A stretch of DNA of 64,000 nt from Mesostigma viride. Lineage: Eukaryota > Streptophyta > Mesostigmatophyceae > Mesostigmatales > Mesostigmataceae. Position numbers and translations under genes: made by a program. Positions 35,062 through 45,724 of this stretch are shown here, one piece after another (within the stretch, counting starts at the first letter, position 1; the number at the start of each line of letters is the position of its first letter). Below the pieces are notes generated by a model that did not search any database, was not told the DNA's origin, and saw only the letters and a program-made list of their open reading frames with translations. The stretch lies in the NCBI GenBank assembly GCA_009746045.1, contig RPFO01000389.1, positions 915,804 to 979,803 of the forward strand, written 5' to 3'.

Positions 35062-35756
35062 TGTCTGGATATTATTGTATCCACCTGCCCTGCCCACATT
35101 GTGCTTGTATATAGTCAGCTTGATAGAGATTGAATAGCTGGACTTGTAGCACTTTTTCCTACTCGATTTGGACTACGAATGGCTGAGATACGGCCTTCCA
35201 AAGTTATATGCACTATGGTCTTGCCAAGTAGACTAGTGTGTCAGCATATCACGTGACAATTGTGCTGACAACTGGCATGCCAACTGGCCTGAACATGTTG
35301 CTAGTTCATGAGGTAGATTCATGGTACAGTGACTACTGTCATGTCAGATCTTACGTCAGTGTTTCTTGATTCCTGACAAGGATTCTAGATACTTTATTCC
35401 ATGGACATGTGGCGAATGCCTAGAACACATTGCTTAGTTTATTGACAGATGGCAGTTCCATGTGATGGTTATTTGCATGTTGACAGATGGCAATCATTCC
35501 TTATGTTGTATTTCAGCAAATGCCATCTGGCAATCACACAACAAATATTCTAGGAATCTAGAAGTGTTGCAACCCTTGCTTGACATGTGGCAGTTCTACC
35601 TTTGCCACCTAATTGCCTATATAATGAAATGAACAAAGGCAGCAAGGGCATCTCAAGCTGCCAGTTTTCTGCGTGAACATTTTGTCTCTCAGTCTCTCAC
35701 TTCCTCAGCCTTGATCTTGACCTGTGATCTGCAAGGAAGGATCATAAAACAAAACA
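35062..35756 (+). repeat. 3' LTR of Copia-A
   Basis: 695 bp, preceded by the polypurine tract ctaagggggg. It differs from the 5' LTR at two positions (tagtgtattg/tagtttattg and gtctttcac/gtctctcac). Confidence 0.95.
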
Positions 35757-35992
35757 ATACCGTCGTAGGTTCAGCACCTAATTCCTGTCAGCCCAGGAAT
35801 TACTGTCGACCCCATATGCCGTCGGCACATATTCACGCAAGACTAAGAAGAACAGCCGGCTCGCGCTCGCGCGCGACCGGGAAGTCGGAACACCATAACT
35901 TTCTTGATACTTGTCGGAATGAACTCGTTCCGGTGCCGCTGGAATCGTAGAGATATGCCGAATCAGGAACACGCCGGTGCGCTTTGCGTTAA

Positions 35993-36742
35993 CTCCAATC
36001 CTTTCTTTTCTTGAGCTGTAGCAGCTCACACAAGTCTACATACAAGCACACACAATGGGTACTGGACATCCTCCCCTACTACAAGTCACAACCCTCTGGG
36101 CATGACAGTCAGCTTGGATTCCTTGCTATATGTACATAGCACCCATTACTGGTTCAGGAGCACAAACAAATTACAATGAGTCCCTATCCCTTCCTGGGAG
36201 GCTCGTTGTGTTACCCATGTACAAGAGGTTGGCCAACTGTGGCAGCCCATAGGTGTTCAGTGAAGAACTTGAGAAGTATGTACAACCTTCAGGACCTTAG
36301 GCGAAACCCCACAGATCACCCACAACAGCTCATCAGAAAACATTGCTGACCCCCAGACGGGAGTCGGCGCCGGTCTGCTGCCCCTTATCGAACCAGACAC
36401 AACATCTACGCGAAGCACATGCAAAACACAAGCTCCTATACTCATTCCAACCGTGGAAAATCAGGGGACCTGTCGCCACCTCACCAGCATGGTGGATGGG
36501 TCAGCCAGTCCGTGAAACTCCGCCTTAAGACGGCACCAGGGAATCGAACCCCGCCCACAAACCACAGATCTGGGGAAACCTCAGACTGAGATGAAAACCC
36601 CAGATAGACATCTCTCCATCAGAGACAATGTCAGACATTCCCACACCAGAGACATGTCTCACCCCTCAAGGTGTGCTCAGGATTATGTACAATCAAGCTC
36701 CCAGCCTGATATCCAGAGACTTAAACACCCAGCTCTCAGCTT
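35993..36742 (-). other. 3' flank of the minus-strand copia remnant
   Basis: No gene. Includes a tRNA T-arm-like GGGGTTCGATTCCC on the minus strand (36539-36552) and a gagctgtagcagctc hairpin near 36013. LTR boundaries could not be fixed. Confidence 0.45.
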
Positions 36743-37297
36743 TTAGACAGATGGACCGACTTGACAGTCAGCATTCATGAGCTTCCTCAGTACATTGTAC
36801 TGGGCTGGGGCCTTGTGTGGCAGCTTGGTCAATGCATCAGCAGGGTTCTCCTCGCCAGGGATATGCTTCAAGTCAACCAAACTGGCCAACTCCTTCAGCA
36901 ACAAATAATCCAGGTCCCGGCTCCTGGCCAGCTGCTTGTGAACAAACTGGACCATACCCGTGCTGTCTGTTAGCAACAACGTCTCCATCTGCAAGGACCA
37001 AGGGGTAACTGAAGCCAGCTCCAGCATTAACTCCTTTATGTACAAGCTGGACTGGATCCCCTCACATATGGCCCTGCATTCTGCCACATCTGAACTGATA
37101 CAGACCCTCTTCTGCAGTCTGCTGTACCAGCTGAACAAACTTGCCCTGCTCTGATAGAAAGCAAACAGAGCAGCAGATCTCCCCCTGACCTTGGTAACCT
37201 CGCGAGCATCCATGGAACTGTCAACAAAGATCTCCAAGGTGATAGGCTGGGCAAAGTCAATCCCAGACAAAATCAGATCAGGGGTACTCTCCACCAA
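36743..37297 (-). pseudogene. Copia RNase H remnant
   Basis: 184 codons with EIFVDSSMDAREVTKVRG, LFSWYSRLQKR, DVAECRAICEG, LLTDSTGMVQFVHKQLARSR and PGEENPADALTK, then stop. It is the same family as 3-571, with near-identical stretches such as MVQFVHKQLARSRDLDYLLL, and is related to Copia-D. The true upstream RT lies at higher coordinates but is decayed. Confidence 0.9.
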
Positions 37298-37493
37298 CTG
37301 GGCTATGACGATCGAGGCTTCTCATCCTTAGCACCTCATCAGGCATTCTGCTGTGCATCATCAATGATAGGGCCCACAGGTGGCGGCTAACAAACCACGC
37401 CCACATGCCTCTCAACTTGGGACATGTCGTGATAAGCACTAACATTTCTAGTGGCAAGGACCAAGGGATACATATCTGAAGCAAATCCAGCAA
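37298..37493 (-). pseudogene. Decayed RT-RNase H connection of the same copia remnant
   Basis: In another frame the minus strand reads TTCPKLRGMWAWFVSRHLWA, matching the CDCPTIRGKLGWLC region just upstream of RNase H in Copia-D. A frameshift therefore separates it from the RNase H frame. Further upstream the homology fades. Confidence 0.6.
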
Positions 37494-37849
37494 ACAACGT
37501 AATGTTATTCTTAGGCTAGATTGTCCAGATCCCCTCTCGTAGGTCCTTCAGCCTGCCACATATGCCCTTATCCAGAGCACAGATCAACCCTCACATACAA
37601 ACTGTACATGTCAGGCTGAAACTCATTCAGGAACAACCATACTGATAACCATGAAGCAACCATCATTGCAGGGTACACATAAGCATCAGATGATAGAGGC
37701 ACTGAGAAGAAAACCCCACCCAGGCTGAATAAGGCACCACACCGTGGAGCCAACCTTGGGCTACCTCGTGCACAGATCCATATCACATCTGACAGTGTAA
37801 CACCCCGAGGTCAAACATCAGTAAGGTTTTTCAGTCCCTGAAACATGTC

Positions 37850-38100
37850 CTCAGACCAGCCAACTCCCATATCACCCTGGGAGAAACCAAATCCATGGTT
37901 TTACAGCAAAACAGTCGTGGACAGAGTAAATCATCCCAAGACCAGCCAACTCCATAATGAGGAGACAACCAAACTATGTGGTTTCACAGCATCACATCTG
38001 GGATCAATCATAACTTCCAGGCCAGCCAACTCCAAACTAGGAGGAAACCAAATCCTATGGTTTTACAGCAACACACCTGGGAACCATCACAACTTCCATA
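37850..38100 (+). repeat. Tandem repeat, about 80-85 bp unit, three copies
   Basis: Each unit contains gaccagccaactcc, then a gagaaaccaaat...tggttttacagca block, then a catctgggaaccatca-like end. The units are imperfect. Confidence 0.8.
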
Positions 38101-40627
38101 TGCTGATTGTCATACAGCAATCAATCTGAACATGCACAGGCCAGGGACAGGGTCAACTGGAATCACACATCCATCATCAGCAACTCACGTATGCAGATGC
38201 TGATCTGTATATACCCTCCACAGTCGGCCTTCAGCATTCAGCAGGTTTCAGATTGCTCTTGAAGCATCCTCTGCAGGCTCCATAGTCCCGGACCTTGTAG
38301 ACTGGAAATTTTCTTCAGGAAGCTTGTGCCAACCCTTCAAACATAATCTGGTTTCTTCTCCATCTGGTAGCCAACTTTAAACATGCTGCACTGTTCCAAC
38401 ATTTTCTTTCTTTTTGAGGACATAATAATTCCCCAAAGCAGCATGGTTGCTACAAGAAACCAATATGTAAGCAACTGCCAAAACGGGAGACCAATATAAA
38501 TCTGGCACTCAGCCATGTATGTATCCCCTGGCAACACTCAGGTAGTTACCTCCTGCCACTCTGACAGCCTGAACTCAACAGGAAAATCTGGATCCACTTG
38601 ACAATATTATTAGCCCCCTCAGGACACTGGTCTGCATCTCTGGAAACTGGAATCTCTGGAACTCTGGAACTCTTGAATTCTGGAAATCTGGATTTCTGGA
38701 TTTCTGGTTCATCACCTTCAAGCTCGACAGGTATCACTGGGCAGCTGAAGCTGACAGCATCTCAGGTTCACTTGCAGACACAGAACTCTGGACCCAGCAA
38801 CACTCCAACGTACCACATTGGAGAATCCAGGATTAGGAACCCCCTTGCAACAGACCCTGCAGGTCTTGTACATAGTATGGGGGAACACTATTATGGATAA
38901 ACTGTAAATACAGGAGTGATATTGCAAATATACCATGAACACTGCTTGGATGAGGAGCAATGCTGCCAATGGTTATATTTTCTGGCAACCTGCCAGTGCA
39001 TATCGGGTATCATCAGTTTTCCATTAACACTGGAAAGTTAGGGTTTATTAACCAACTGTTAATTTTCCCCTAAGGCATGTTGAGGCCCTTTCCACGTGTG
39101 TCCCAACACAAAGCTAGACACCCAGGGGCAACTTGGCTCACCGACCAGCAGTTCTCCTGTATGCTGACCAAGATCCCATGTCAGAGACCTGAGCATTGGT
39201 ATCCACTTTAATGTTAGCAGCCTCAGGACGTAGCACCTGGATGAGCATGCTAGCCATCTTGGCACCGTCTTGTGCTTTGCCTAGCCAAGACCACAACATT
39301 AAAATCTCTCTGGGAATCCTCCCAACGCAGTTATAGGCGCACACCCGATCAGGCCTGGTGTTTGGCCGATCAATCCAGGGGTGCAGCCTGCCTGTCTGCT
39401 TGCCCAACCACCGTATATGAAGGTACCCCAGGGGCCTGGCCAGGGTCACCCTGGGGCCTCGATACAGCTGTAGCAAACTGATCCTCTGCATTACACCTGC
39501 AGCTGGCAAAGCTCAGGTACCCAGGTATAACTGACTCCCATCAGCTTACCTGTCCTTGAATGGCTGATCACAGAACAGGCATATTATTGCTAAGGTGATG
39601 TTTCCAAAACCACTCAAAGCATTTATGGCCAACTGGTTTCCACCTGGCTCACCACGCCAAGCCCAGCTGCCTAAACCTTGAAAATCAGATGCAAATGCTT
39701 GACTTCAGATTGTTGGCACAAATCAAAACATCAAACCGAACACTTGTTAGACCCTTCCCACACTTCAATCCAGAAGAGGTACTTCCTGGGTCTCGATCAC
39801 TAATTACACACCAGCACATGGTGGTAACGGCCAACCGCGAGGCCCTTATCCACACCCTTATACAACTGTAATAAGGGTGCCCTTCCCTGTCATACACTAG
39901 ACCAGGGGCATTCTGCACAATGCTGTGAGTTGCCCACCCTCACACATCAATACAGAGATCACATGGGAGCTCAACCTGACCCTGTGCAAACAGGCCAGTC
40001 ACCAACAACGGTCAAATTATTGCAGTAATTTTGGAAACACATTCAGCATCTGATCCCCCAGTGTGTTCATGCTTCAAGGAATAGCAACACCATGCTAGAC
40101 CGAGCCTGGGGCTGTCCCTCACATATCTCTTAACAGGAATGATGTACTCAACACCCGCTCGGGGACACACTCAACATACAAGCGGTGGAGAAAACGGCAT
40201 GTTACTTGGCCCTCAAGCCCCTTCACACGCAGAACAGCACAACTGTGCTTCGGCTACTGCATACATGACCCAGAAACAGCACGTCTTCAGCGAGACCTCC
40301 GGCTATGGGAACCCTTCAGCTCTCGCCTTATACGTTATCTGGCTACCCCCGACCAACAAAACCATCCCTGCCTGCCAGTCGCTGTCAGACTCAGGAAATG
40401 CTGACCTTGTAGGAGCTGCCTGCCAGTCACGTACACGCGCGCCAACTAATAATGGACGCACCATCCATTAATTCCTTGCAAATTCCACGAGTTCTGCAAT
40501 CACGGCCTCAATGCCATGATTCTCATAGCGCCATACCACATATAGCAGTGGAATGCTGAGAGCAAATATGCAATTAACTGCAACCGGCAGCGATCATTTG
40601 CCATCGCTCTACATACTCTAGATCTGC
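38101..40627. other. Unrecognised sequence, possibly older element remains
   Basis: No gene recognised. A short degenerate TCTGGAA repeat occurs at about 38637-38710, with a similar ctggaattctggaactctgg patch at 24950 inside the nested element. Small ORFs on both strands show no motif. Confidence 0.45.
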
Positions 40628-40661
40628 CGCCTGCGACATACCCGGTCGCTCGCGACATACC

Positions 40662-41407
40662 TGTCAAGGACATGGTCCTTGTATTTGTACCCACCTGACC
40701 TGGCTAGATAGATAGAGGCTCTTGTACAGGAGCCACTGTTTTTTATCCCGTTGGATTTGGCCTACAAATGAGAAAGTTGTGGCCAGTTTTAGTAATCAGG
40801 GATTAGTACCTATGCCAAGTGGATCCTTATAGGCAGCTGACAAATCTGTCTATGTCAGCTGACCTATGACATGTCAGATGAGAATCTATGACAGGACAGT
40901 TGACTGATTGACATGTACACTGTGCATGTCAGATGTGGCGCTGATATGTTCACGCCAGATTTACTTCATCATCATCAGATCACACACAGAGAGATCTTTT
41001 ATTAAATAGTTAGATTACTGTGCAGCAGTTACAAGTTAAGACTGTACATCAGTTACAAGATAAGGCTGTACAGCAGTTACAAGATAAGATTTATTCTTGT
41101 CTAGATCTGATTGGTAGCCTGTACACTGACCTAACCTGATTGGTGGCCTGAGTATTACATGAGAATATTCCTAGGCACATTCCTAGCCAGCCAATCAGGT
41201 CATTCCAGTTTTCTGCCTGTGTTTTTTCCTCGAGTTAATAAAACAACTGAGGAGCCTTGCCAAAGGTACTCCTCACTATCATTCTGCCTCAAACTGAGTC
41301 TCTGTCTCTTTTGCTTCCATCCTCCATAGCCTGTACCTGCAAGGACAGGCACATTTGGGTTCCAATCACAAGCATTGTAGAAGGCAAACCCATTAGTTCT
41401 TTCAACA
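40662..41407 (+). repeat. 5' LTR of Copia-C
   Basis: 746 bp, starting TGTCAAGG and ending TTCAACA. Contains a 22-bp tandem motif (cagttacaagataaggctgt) in about three copies at 41027-41090. Confidence 0.95.
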
Positions 41408-41497
41408 TGGTATCTGCTGCCACCGGTCACTGAGAATTCTGTCCCTGGGCCTGATACTACTCTGGCCCTACCGCCCTCTGGTCCTGTGACTAGAGCC

Positions 41498-43570
41498 ATG
41501 GCGCGGCGCGCCGCTGCCAGCAGTGAGGACGCTGCTGTGGGCGCTGCCAGCAGTGGGGGCACTGCTTTGGGGGATGCCAGTGGTGAGGGGGGCTCGCCAC
41601 TGGAGGCTTTGTCGGGGGATGCCAGTGGTGAGGGGGGCTCGCCACTGGAGGAGGCGCCAGCGCCAAGTCCTGAGCCCAAACCCGCTGAGTCTGAGTCTGC
41701 ACCTGTTTTCGCACCAAGTCCTGCGCTGGAGGCGTCGTCGGCTTCTACCTCTACACCACCTGGACACGTGTCGACGGCAGACACACCTGCTGCTGAATCT
41801 CCTTCTTCGTCCCAGCTACACAAATTAGTGCAGGCCCTCCGCGGCAAGCAACCGGCTGCCGCTATGGCCACTGCTGCACTGGTGTCCGACGGCGTTGCAC
41901 ATGATCCCCTCGCTCAGGTGTTACCCACAACCCCTCTTGATCGTGTTTCCCCTAAATGGGCTCGTTTTTACCCTGACTACATGAGTGTGCGTGATCTGTT
42001 TGATACTTTCTCACTCCACACTAGCTCAGGTTCCACGTCCATCCCCTCCTCTTTTGCTGAGGCCCATGCTAGCCCTGAGTGGCGTGCTGCGATGGATAGT
42101 GAGCTTTCTAGCATTCGCGAACATGCAGTATATTCACTCGTTTCTTCCAAGTCTCTTCCTCGCACTGCCAAGGTCCTTCCATCTCGGTGGGTGTTTGCTG
42201 TCAAAAGCGATGGCCGTTTCAAGGCCCGTTTTGTTGTGAAGGGCTTTGCTCAGCGGGAAGGCATAGATTTCACTGAGGTCTTTAGCCCTACTGTTCGTTC
42301 CTCCACCATTCGTTTGGCACTAGCTTTTGGTGTCTCGTCTGGGTATGTGCTGAAGCAACTTGATGTTCGCACTGCGTTTTTGTACGCCCCACTTTCTGAG
42401 GACGTCTATGTGCGTCCTCCTGCTGGCTTTGAGCAGCGTGATGCCGCTGGTGATGTGCTGGTGTGGAAGCTGCAACGCAGCCTCTATGGCATCAAGCAGG
42501 CACCACGTAACTGGCACAAAACATTTAGTGCCTATCTTCTCTCCGATGGTGCTGTACAAAGCCCAACGGATTCCTGCCTGTACGTGTATCCCACGTCTCG
42601 TACGTTTGTGTTTGTCCATGTCGACGACATTATTGCAGGCAGTCCTTCCTCTTCCTGGCTGGCCTCGTGGTCTCATCGTTTGGCCAGCAAGTTTCAGATC
42701 ACCGAGTCCGATGACCCTTCTTTTTTCCTCGGTGTTTCTCTCCATGTCGACCCTGTTTCCCGGTCTCTTTCCTTGCACCAAACTGTGTATATTGAGGCCC
42801 TGGCTGCCCGCTTTGGGCTTTCTCCCTCCTTCCCTGTACGCACCCCGGTCAGTGTGTCCCGTGTTAGTCCCCAACGCGAGGGGGGAATGCAGCTCAATGC
42901 CCCGGACACCCAGCTGTATCAGTCCAAAACCGGTGCCGTGCTGTATGTCGCGCTGTGGACACGTCCAGACATTGCTTTTGCTGTCAACCAACTGGCTCAG
43001 CACATGCAGGCACCCACGGCAGCCCACATGGAGGCTGCCGACCGCCTGATCCGGTACCTCTACACCACGAGGGACAAGGGTCTGCGGTATGGTCAGGAAG
43101 GGGGGCTGGAGGCCTGGACTGACGCTGACTGGGCTAACTGCCCAGAGTCCAGACGCTCTGTGACGGGCAACCTGGTCCTGTTCCGGGGTGCGCCCGTGGA
43201 GTGGTGCAGCCGCAAGCAACCCATTGTTGCTCTGTCTTCCTGCGAGGCAGAGTACATTGCTGCGAGCAGCGTCACCCAGCTGGTGCTGCCACTCAGGCGC
43301 CTGCTGGGAGACCTGGGTGCACCGGTGGAGGGGCCCACGACCGTGCTGTGCGACAACACTGGCGCGGTGGCCCTGGCCAAGGATCCTGTGCACCCCAAGC
43401 GCACCAAGCACATCGACGTGCGCTACCACTTCATCCGTGAGCAGGTGGAGGGGGGCTCCATCTGCATGCGTCACTGCCCTGGCAAGGACAACCTGGCTGA
43501 CATCTTCACCAAGGCCCTGGGAAGGGCACGGTTCATCACCCTGCGGGACAAGCTGCTGGTGTCTACTTAG
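41498..43570 (+). CDS. Copia-C reverse transcriptase-RNase H
   Basis: First ATG at 41498, although the frame is open from the primer site at 41408. The N-terminal 120 residues are a low-complexity Ala/Gly/Ser/Pro linker with a tandem GDASGEGGSPLE repeat. RT follows, with RWVFAVKSDGRFKARFVVKG, QLDVRTAFLYAPL, SLYGIKQAPRNWHKTF and FVFVHVDDIIAGS (YVDD variant HVDD). RNase H has WTDADWANCPESRRSVTG, SSCEAEYIAASS, DNTGAVALAKDPVHPKRTKH and ADIFTKALGR. The frame is intact and all catalytic acidic residues are visible. Without Gag or integrase it cannot transpose alone but could supply RT in trans or be mobilised. Confidence 0.93.
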   Translation: MARRAAASSEDAAVGAASSGGTALGDASGEGGSPLEALSGDASGEGGSPLEEAPAPSPEPKPAESESAPVFAPSPALEASSASTSTPPGHVSTADTPAAESPSSSQLHKLVQALRGKQPAAAMATAALVSDGVAHDPLAQVLPTTPLDRVSPKWARFYPDYMSVRDLFDTFSLHTSSGSTSIPSSFAEAHASPEWRAAMDSELSSIREHAVYSLVSSKSLPRTAKVLPSRWVFAVKSDGRFKARFVVKGFAQREGIDFTEVFSPTVRSSTIRLALAFGVSSGYVLKQLDVRTAFLYAPLSEDVYVRPPAGFEQRDAAGDVLVWKLQRSLYGIKQAPRNWHKTFSAYLLSDGAVQSPTDSCLYVYPTSRTFVFVHVDDIIAGSPSSSWLASWSHRLASKFQITESDDPSFFLGVSLHVDPVSRSLSLHQTVYIEALAARFGLSPSFPVRTPVSVSRVSPQREGGMQLNAPDTQLYQSKTGAVLYVALWTRPDIAFAVNQLAQHMQAPTAAHMEAADRLIRYLYTTRDKGLRYGQEGGLEAWTDADWANCPESRRSVTGNLVLFRGAPVEWCSRKQPIVALSSCEAEYIAASSVTQLVLPLRRLLGDLGAPVEGPTTVLCDNTGAVALAKDPVHPKRTKHIDVRYHFIREQVEGGSICMRHCPGKDNLADIFTKALGRARFITLRDKLLVST

Positions 43571-43672
43571 ATATGCAGTTGTATATGCCCACAGGGGCTG
43601 AGAGCTTTTTTTGCTCTAAGTGTTATACTTGACAGGATAGCACTAGAGCAAGGTCATGTGTTGTAAGGGGGG

Positions 43673-44418
43673 TGTCAAGGACATGGTCCTTGTATTTGTA
43701 CCCACCTGACCTGGCTAGATAGATAGAGGCTCTTGTACAGGAGCCACTGTTTTTTATCCCGTTGGATTTGGCCTACAAATGAGAAAGTTGTGGCCAGTTT
43801 TAGTAATCAGGGATTAGTACCTATGCCAAGTGGATCCTTATAGGCAGCTGACAAATCTGTCTATGTCAGCTGACCTATGACATGTCAGATGAGAATCTAT
43901 GACAGGACAGTTGACTGATTGACATGTACACTGTGCATGTCAGATGTGGCGCTGATATGTTCACGCCAGATTTACTTCATCATCATCAGATCACACACAG
44001 AGAGATCTTTTATTAAATAGTTAGATTACTGTGCAGCAGTTACAAGTTAAGACTGTACATCAGTTACAAGATAAGGCTGTACAGCAGTTACAAGATAAGA
44101 TTTATTCTTGTCTAGATCTGATTGGTAGCCTGTACACTGACCTAACCTGATTGGTGGCCTGAGTATTACATGAGAATATTCCTAGGCACATTCCTAGCCA
44201 GCCAATCAGGTCATTCCAGTTTTCTGCCTGTGTTTTTTCCTCGAGTTAATAAAACAACTGAGGAGCCTTGCCAAAGGTACTCCTCACTATCATTCTGCCT
44301 CAAACTGAGTCTCTGTCTCTTTTGCTTCCATCCTCCATAGCCTGTACCTGCAAGGACAGGCACATTTGGGTTCCAATCACAAGCATTGTAGAAGGCAAAC
44401 CCATTAGTTCTTTCAACA
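43673..44418 (+). repeat. 3' LTR of Copia-C
   Basis: Partner of 40662-41407 at an exact offset of 3011 bp. No differences were seen. Confidence 0.95.
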
Positions 44419-44530
44419 ATACCCAGTCGCCTGCGGCACACCCAGTCGCTCGCGAGATACCCAGTCGCCTGCGACTCGCGCCAGCATACTCGCGTTTCGC
44501 CCGGTCGCCTGTGACATTCTAGTCGCCCCG

Positions 44531-44769
44531 CGATACTTCGCCTGGCCATCCGCTCTTCTTGCTGCCATCTCTCGCCGCAGTCGATGCCCGACGTCCTCTC
44601 GTCGCAGCAATGCAATCATCACGTCGCGCAGCACTGCCATTATTAATTACAACAACACCGCCGACCTTGCCGCTTGTCGACATGGTCACCCGCGACTCGG
44701 AAAATTGACCAGGAACAACTTCTCCTCGCTGCTCCCCAGATGCCGACGCTCTCTCGTCGCAGTCGACAC
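44531..44769. other. Unrecognised spacer
   Basis: No gene. Scattered tcgtcgcag motifs. It ends with the left AACTT copy of the palindromic insertion (44770-44774). Confidence 0.4.
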
Positions 44770-44774
44770 AACTT

Positions 44775-45724
44775 AGTTGTACAAGCTACTGCTTATACTT
44801 TTTATGCGCAAACCTTTTGACCAAGGTTAACGCATATTCTTACATCCTGCGCAGGATGTAAGAATATGCGTTAACCTTGGTCAAAAAGGTTTGCGCATAA
44901 AAAGTATAAGCAGTAGCTTGTACAACTTAAAACCTTTGCGCGTTGGGGCGGAATATTAAGCGGCTCCCTAACTAGGGTTTCACTTCCGCATCGAATTACT
45001 AATTCGATATCGAATTACTGATTCGATATTAATCCCGGGAAGGTCCGATATCTACCTCGCTAGGCGATTAATTAGGTCCGGCCGGTGCCCCGGCGGATCC
45101 TCCCAAATAATCCCTACTCGGCACTGACCCCACGAGGTTTCGAATCCGTGACTTCCGCGCCGCGCTGGTTCTAAGTTGTACAAGCTACTGCTTATACTTT
45201 TTATGCGCAAACCTTTTGACCAAGGTTAACGCATATTCTTACATCCTGCGCAGGATGTAAGAATATGCGTTAACCTTGGTCAAAAGGTTTGCGCATAAAA
45301 AGTATAAGCAGTAGCTTGTACAACTTAGAACCAGCGCGGCGCGGAAGTCACGGATTCGAAACCTCGTGGGGTCAGTGCCGAGTAGGGATTATTTGGGAGG
45401 ATCCGCCGGGGCACCGGCCGGACCTAATTAATCGCCTAGCGAGGTAGATATCGGACCTTCCCGGGATTAATATCGAATCAGTAATTCGATATCGAATTAG
45501 TAATTCGATGCGGAAGTGAAACCCTAGTTAGGGAGCCGCTTAATATTCCGCCCCAACGCGCAAAGGTTTTAAGTTGTACAAGCTACTGCTTATACTTTTT
45601 ATGCGCAAACCTTTTGACCAAGGTTAACGCATATTCTTACATCCTGCGCAGGATGTAAGAATATGCGTTAACCTTGGTCAAAAAGGTTTGCGCATAAAAA
45701 GTATAAGCAGTAGCTTGTACAACT
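44775..45724. mobile_element. 950-bp nested palindromic foldback element (P-X-P-X'-P)
   Basis: P is a 152-153 bp self-complementary unit (AGTTGTACAAGCTACTGC to its complement) at 44775-44927, 45174-45325 and 45572-45724. X (44928-45173, 246 bp) and its exact reverse complement X' (45326-45571) separate them. The whole is symmetric about 45249.5. It is flanked by AACTT (44770-44774, 45725-45729), a 5-bp target duplication, so it behaves as one insertion. There is no coding capacity. X contains ggtttcgaatccg, which only loosely resembles a tRNA B box. Confidence 0.93.

Larger units (their letters stand above)
22048..35756 (+). mobile_element. Copia-A: Ty1/copia retrotransposon with nested insertion
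   Basis: LTRs at 22048-22742 and 35062-35756 (695 bp each, two differences found) are flanked by ATACC duplications (22043-22047, 35757-35761). The interior has gag-protease (22777-23984) and integrase-RT-RNase H (31931-35027), interrupted by a minus-strand LTR element at 23985-31930. Without the nested element it would be about 5.8 kb, a normal copia size. Frameshifts in gag and near the end of RNase H make this copy non-autonomous. Confidence 0.96.
21588..35988 (+). mobile_element. 687-bp TTAA-flanked repeat, copy 1, split by Copia-A
   Basis: The two parts, 21588-22047 and 35762-35988, join at the ATACC duplication. They match copy 2 (46630-47316) end to end, and both copies are exactly 687 bp. 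Each copy has TTAA on both sides (21584-21587 and 35989-35992). It has no coding capacity. TTAA flanks suggest a non-autonomous piggyBac-type element. Terminal inverted repeats are not clear (only an AAAGCGCA-like block near each end), so a solo LTR is a weaker alternative. Confidence 0.65.
40662..44418 (+). mobile_element. Copia-C: LTR retrotransposon reduced to RT-RNase H
   Basis: Two 746-bp LTRs (40662-41407, 43673-44418), identical on inspection, are flanked by ATACC (40657-40661, 44419-44423). The primer site TGGTATC at 41408 runs straight into pol coding sequence (tgctgccaccggtcact), homologous to the hinge between integrase and RT in Copia-A (near 32987). Gag, protease and integrase are absent. 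The polypurine tract ttgtaagggggg precedes the right LTR. The two intact ends and the TSD show that the deleted form itself integrated. Confidence 0.95.
40628..44530. repeat. GTCGCNNGCGAC-type minisatellite hosting Copia-C
   Basis: About 20-bp units such as cggtcgctcgcgacatacc lie on the left (40628-40661) and continue on the right (44419 to about 44530) as cagtcgcctgcggcacaccc and variants. Copia-C split the array at an ATACC within a unit. Confidence 0.75.

Noticed and set aside
42320-43474. 384-codon minus-strand ORF opposite Copia-C
   Set aside because: Antisense shadow of an intact RT-RNase H frame with third-position GC bias.
45090-45172. Possible tRNA or SINE in segment X of the palindrome
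   Set aside because: The B-box-like ggtttcgaatccg has an extra base and no A box or cloverleaf was found.
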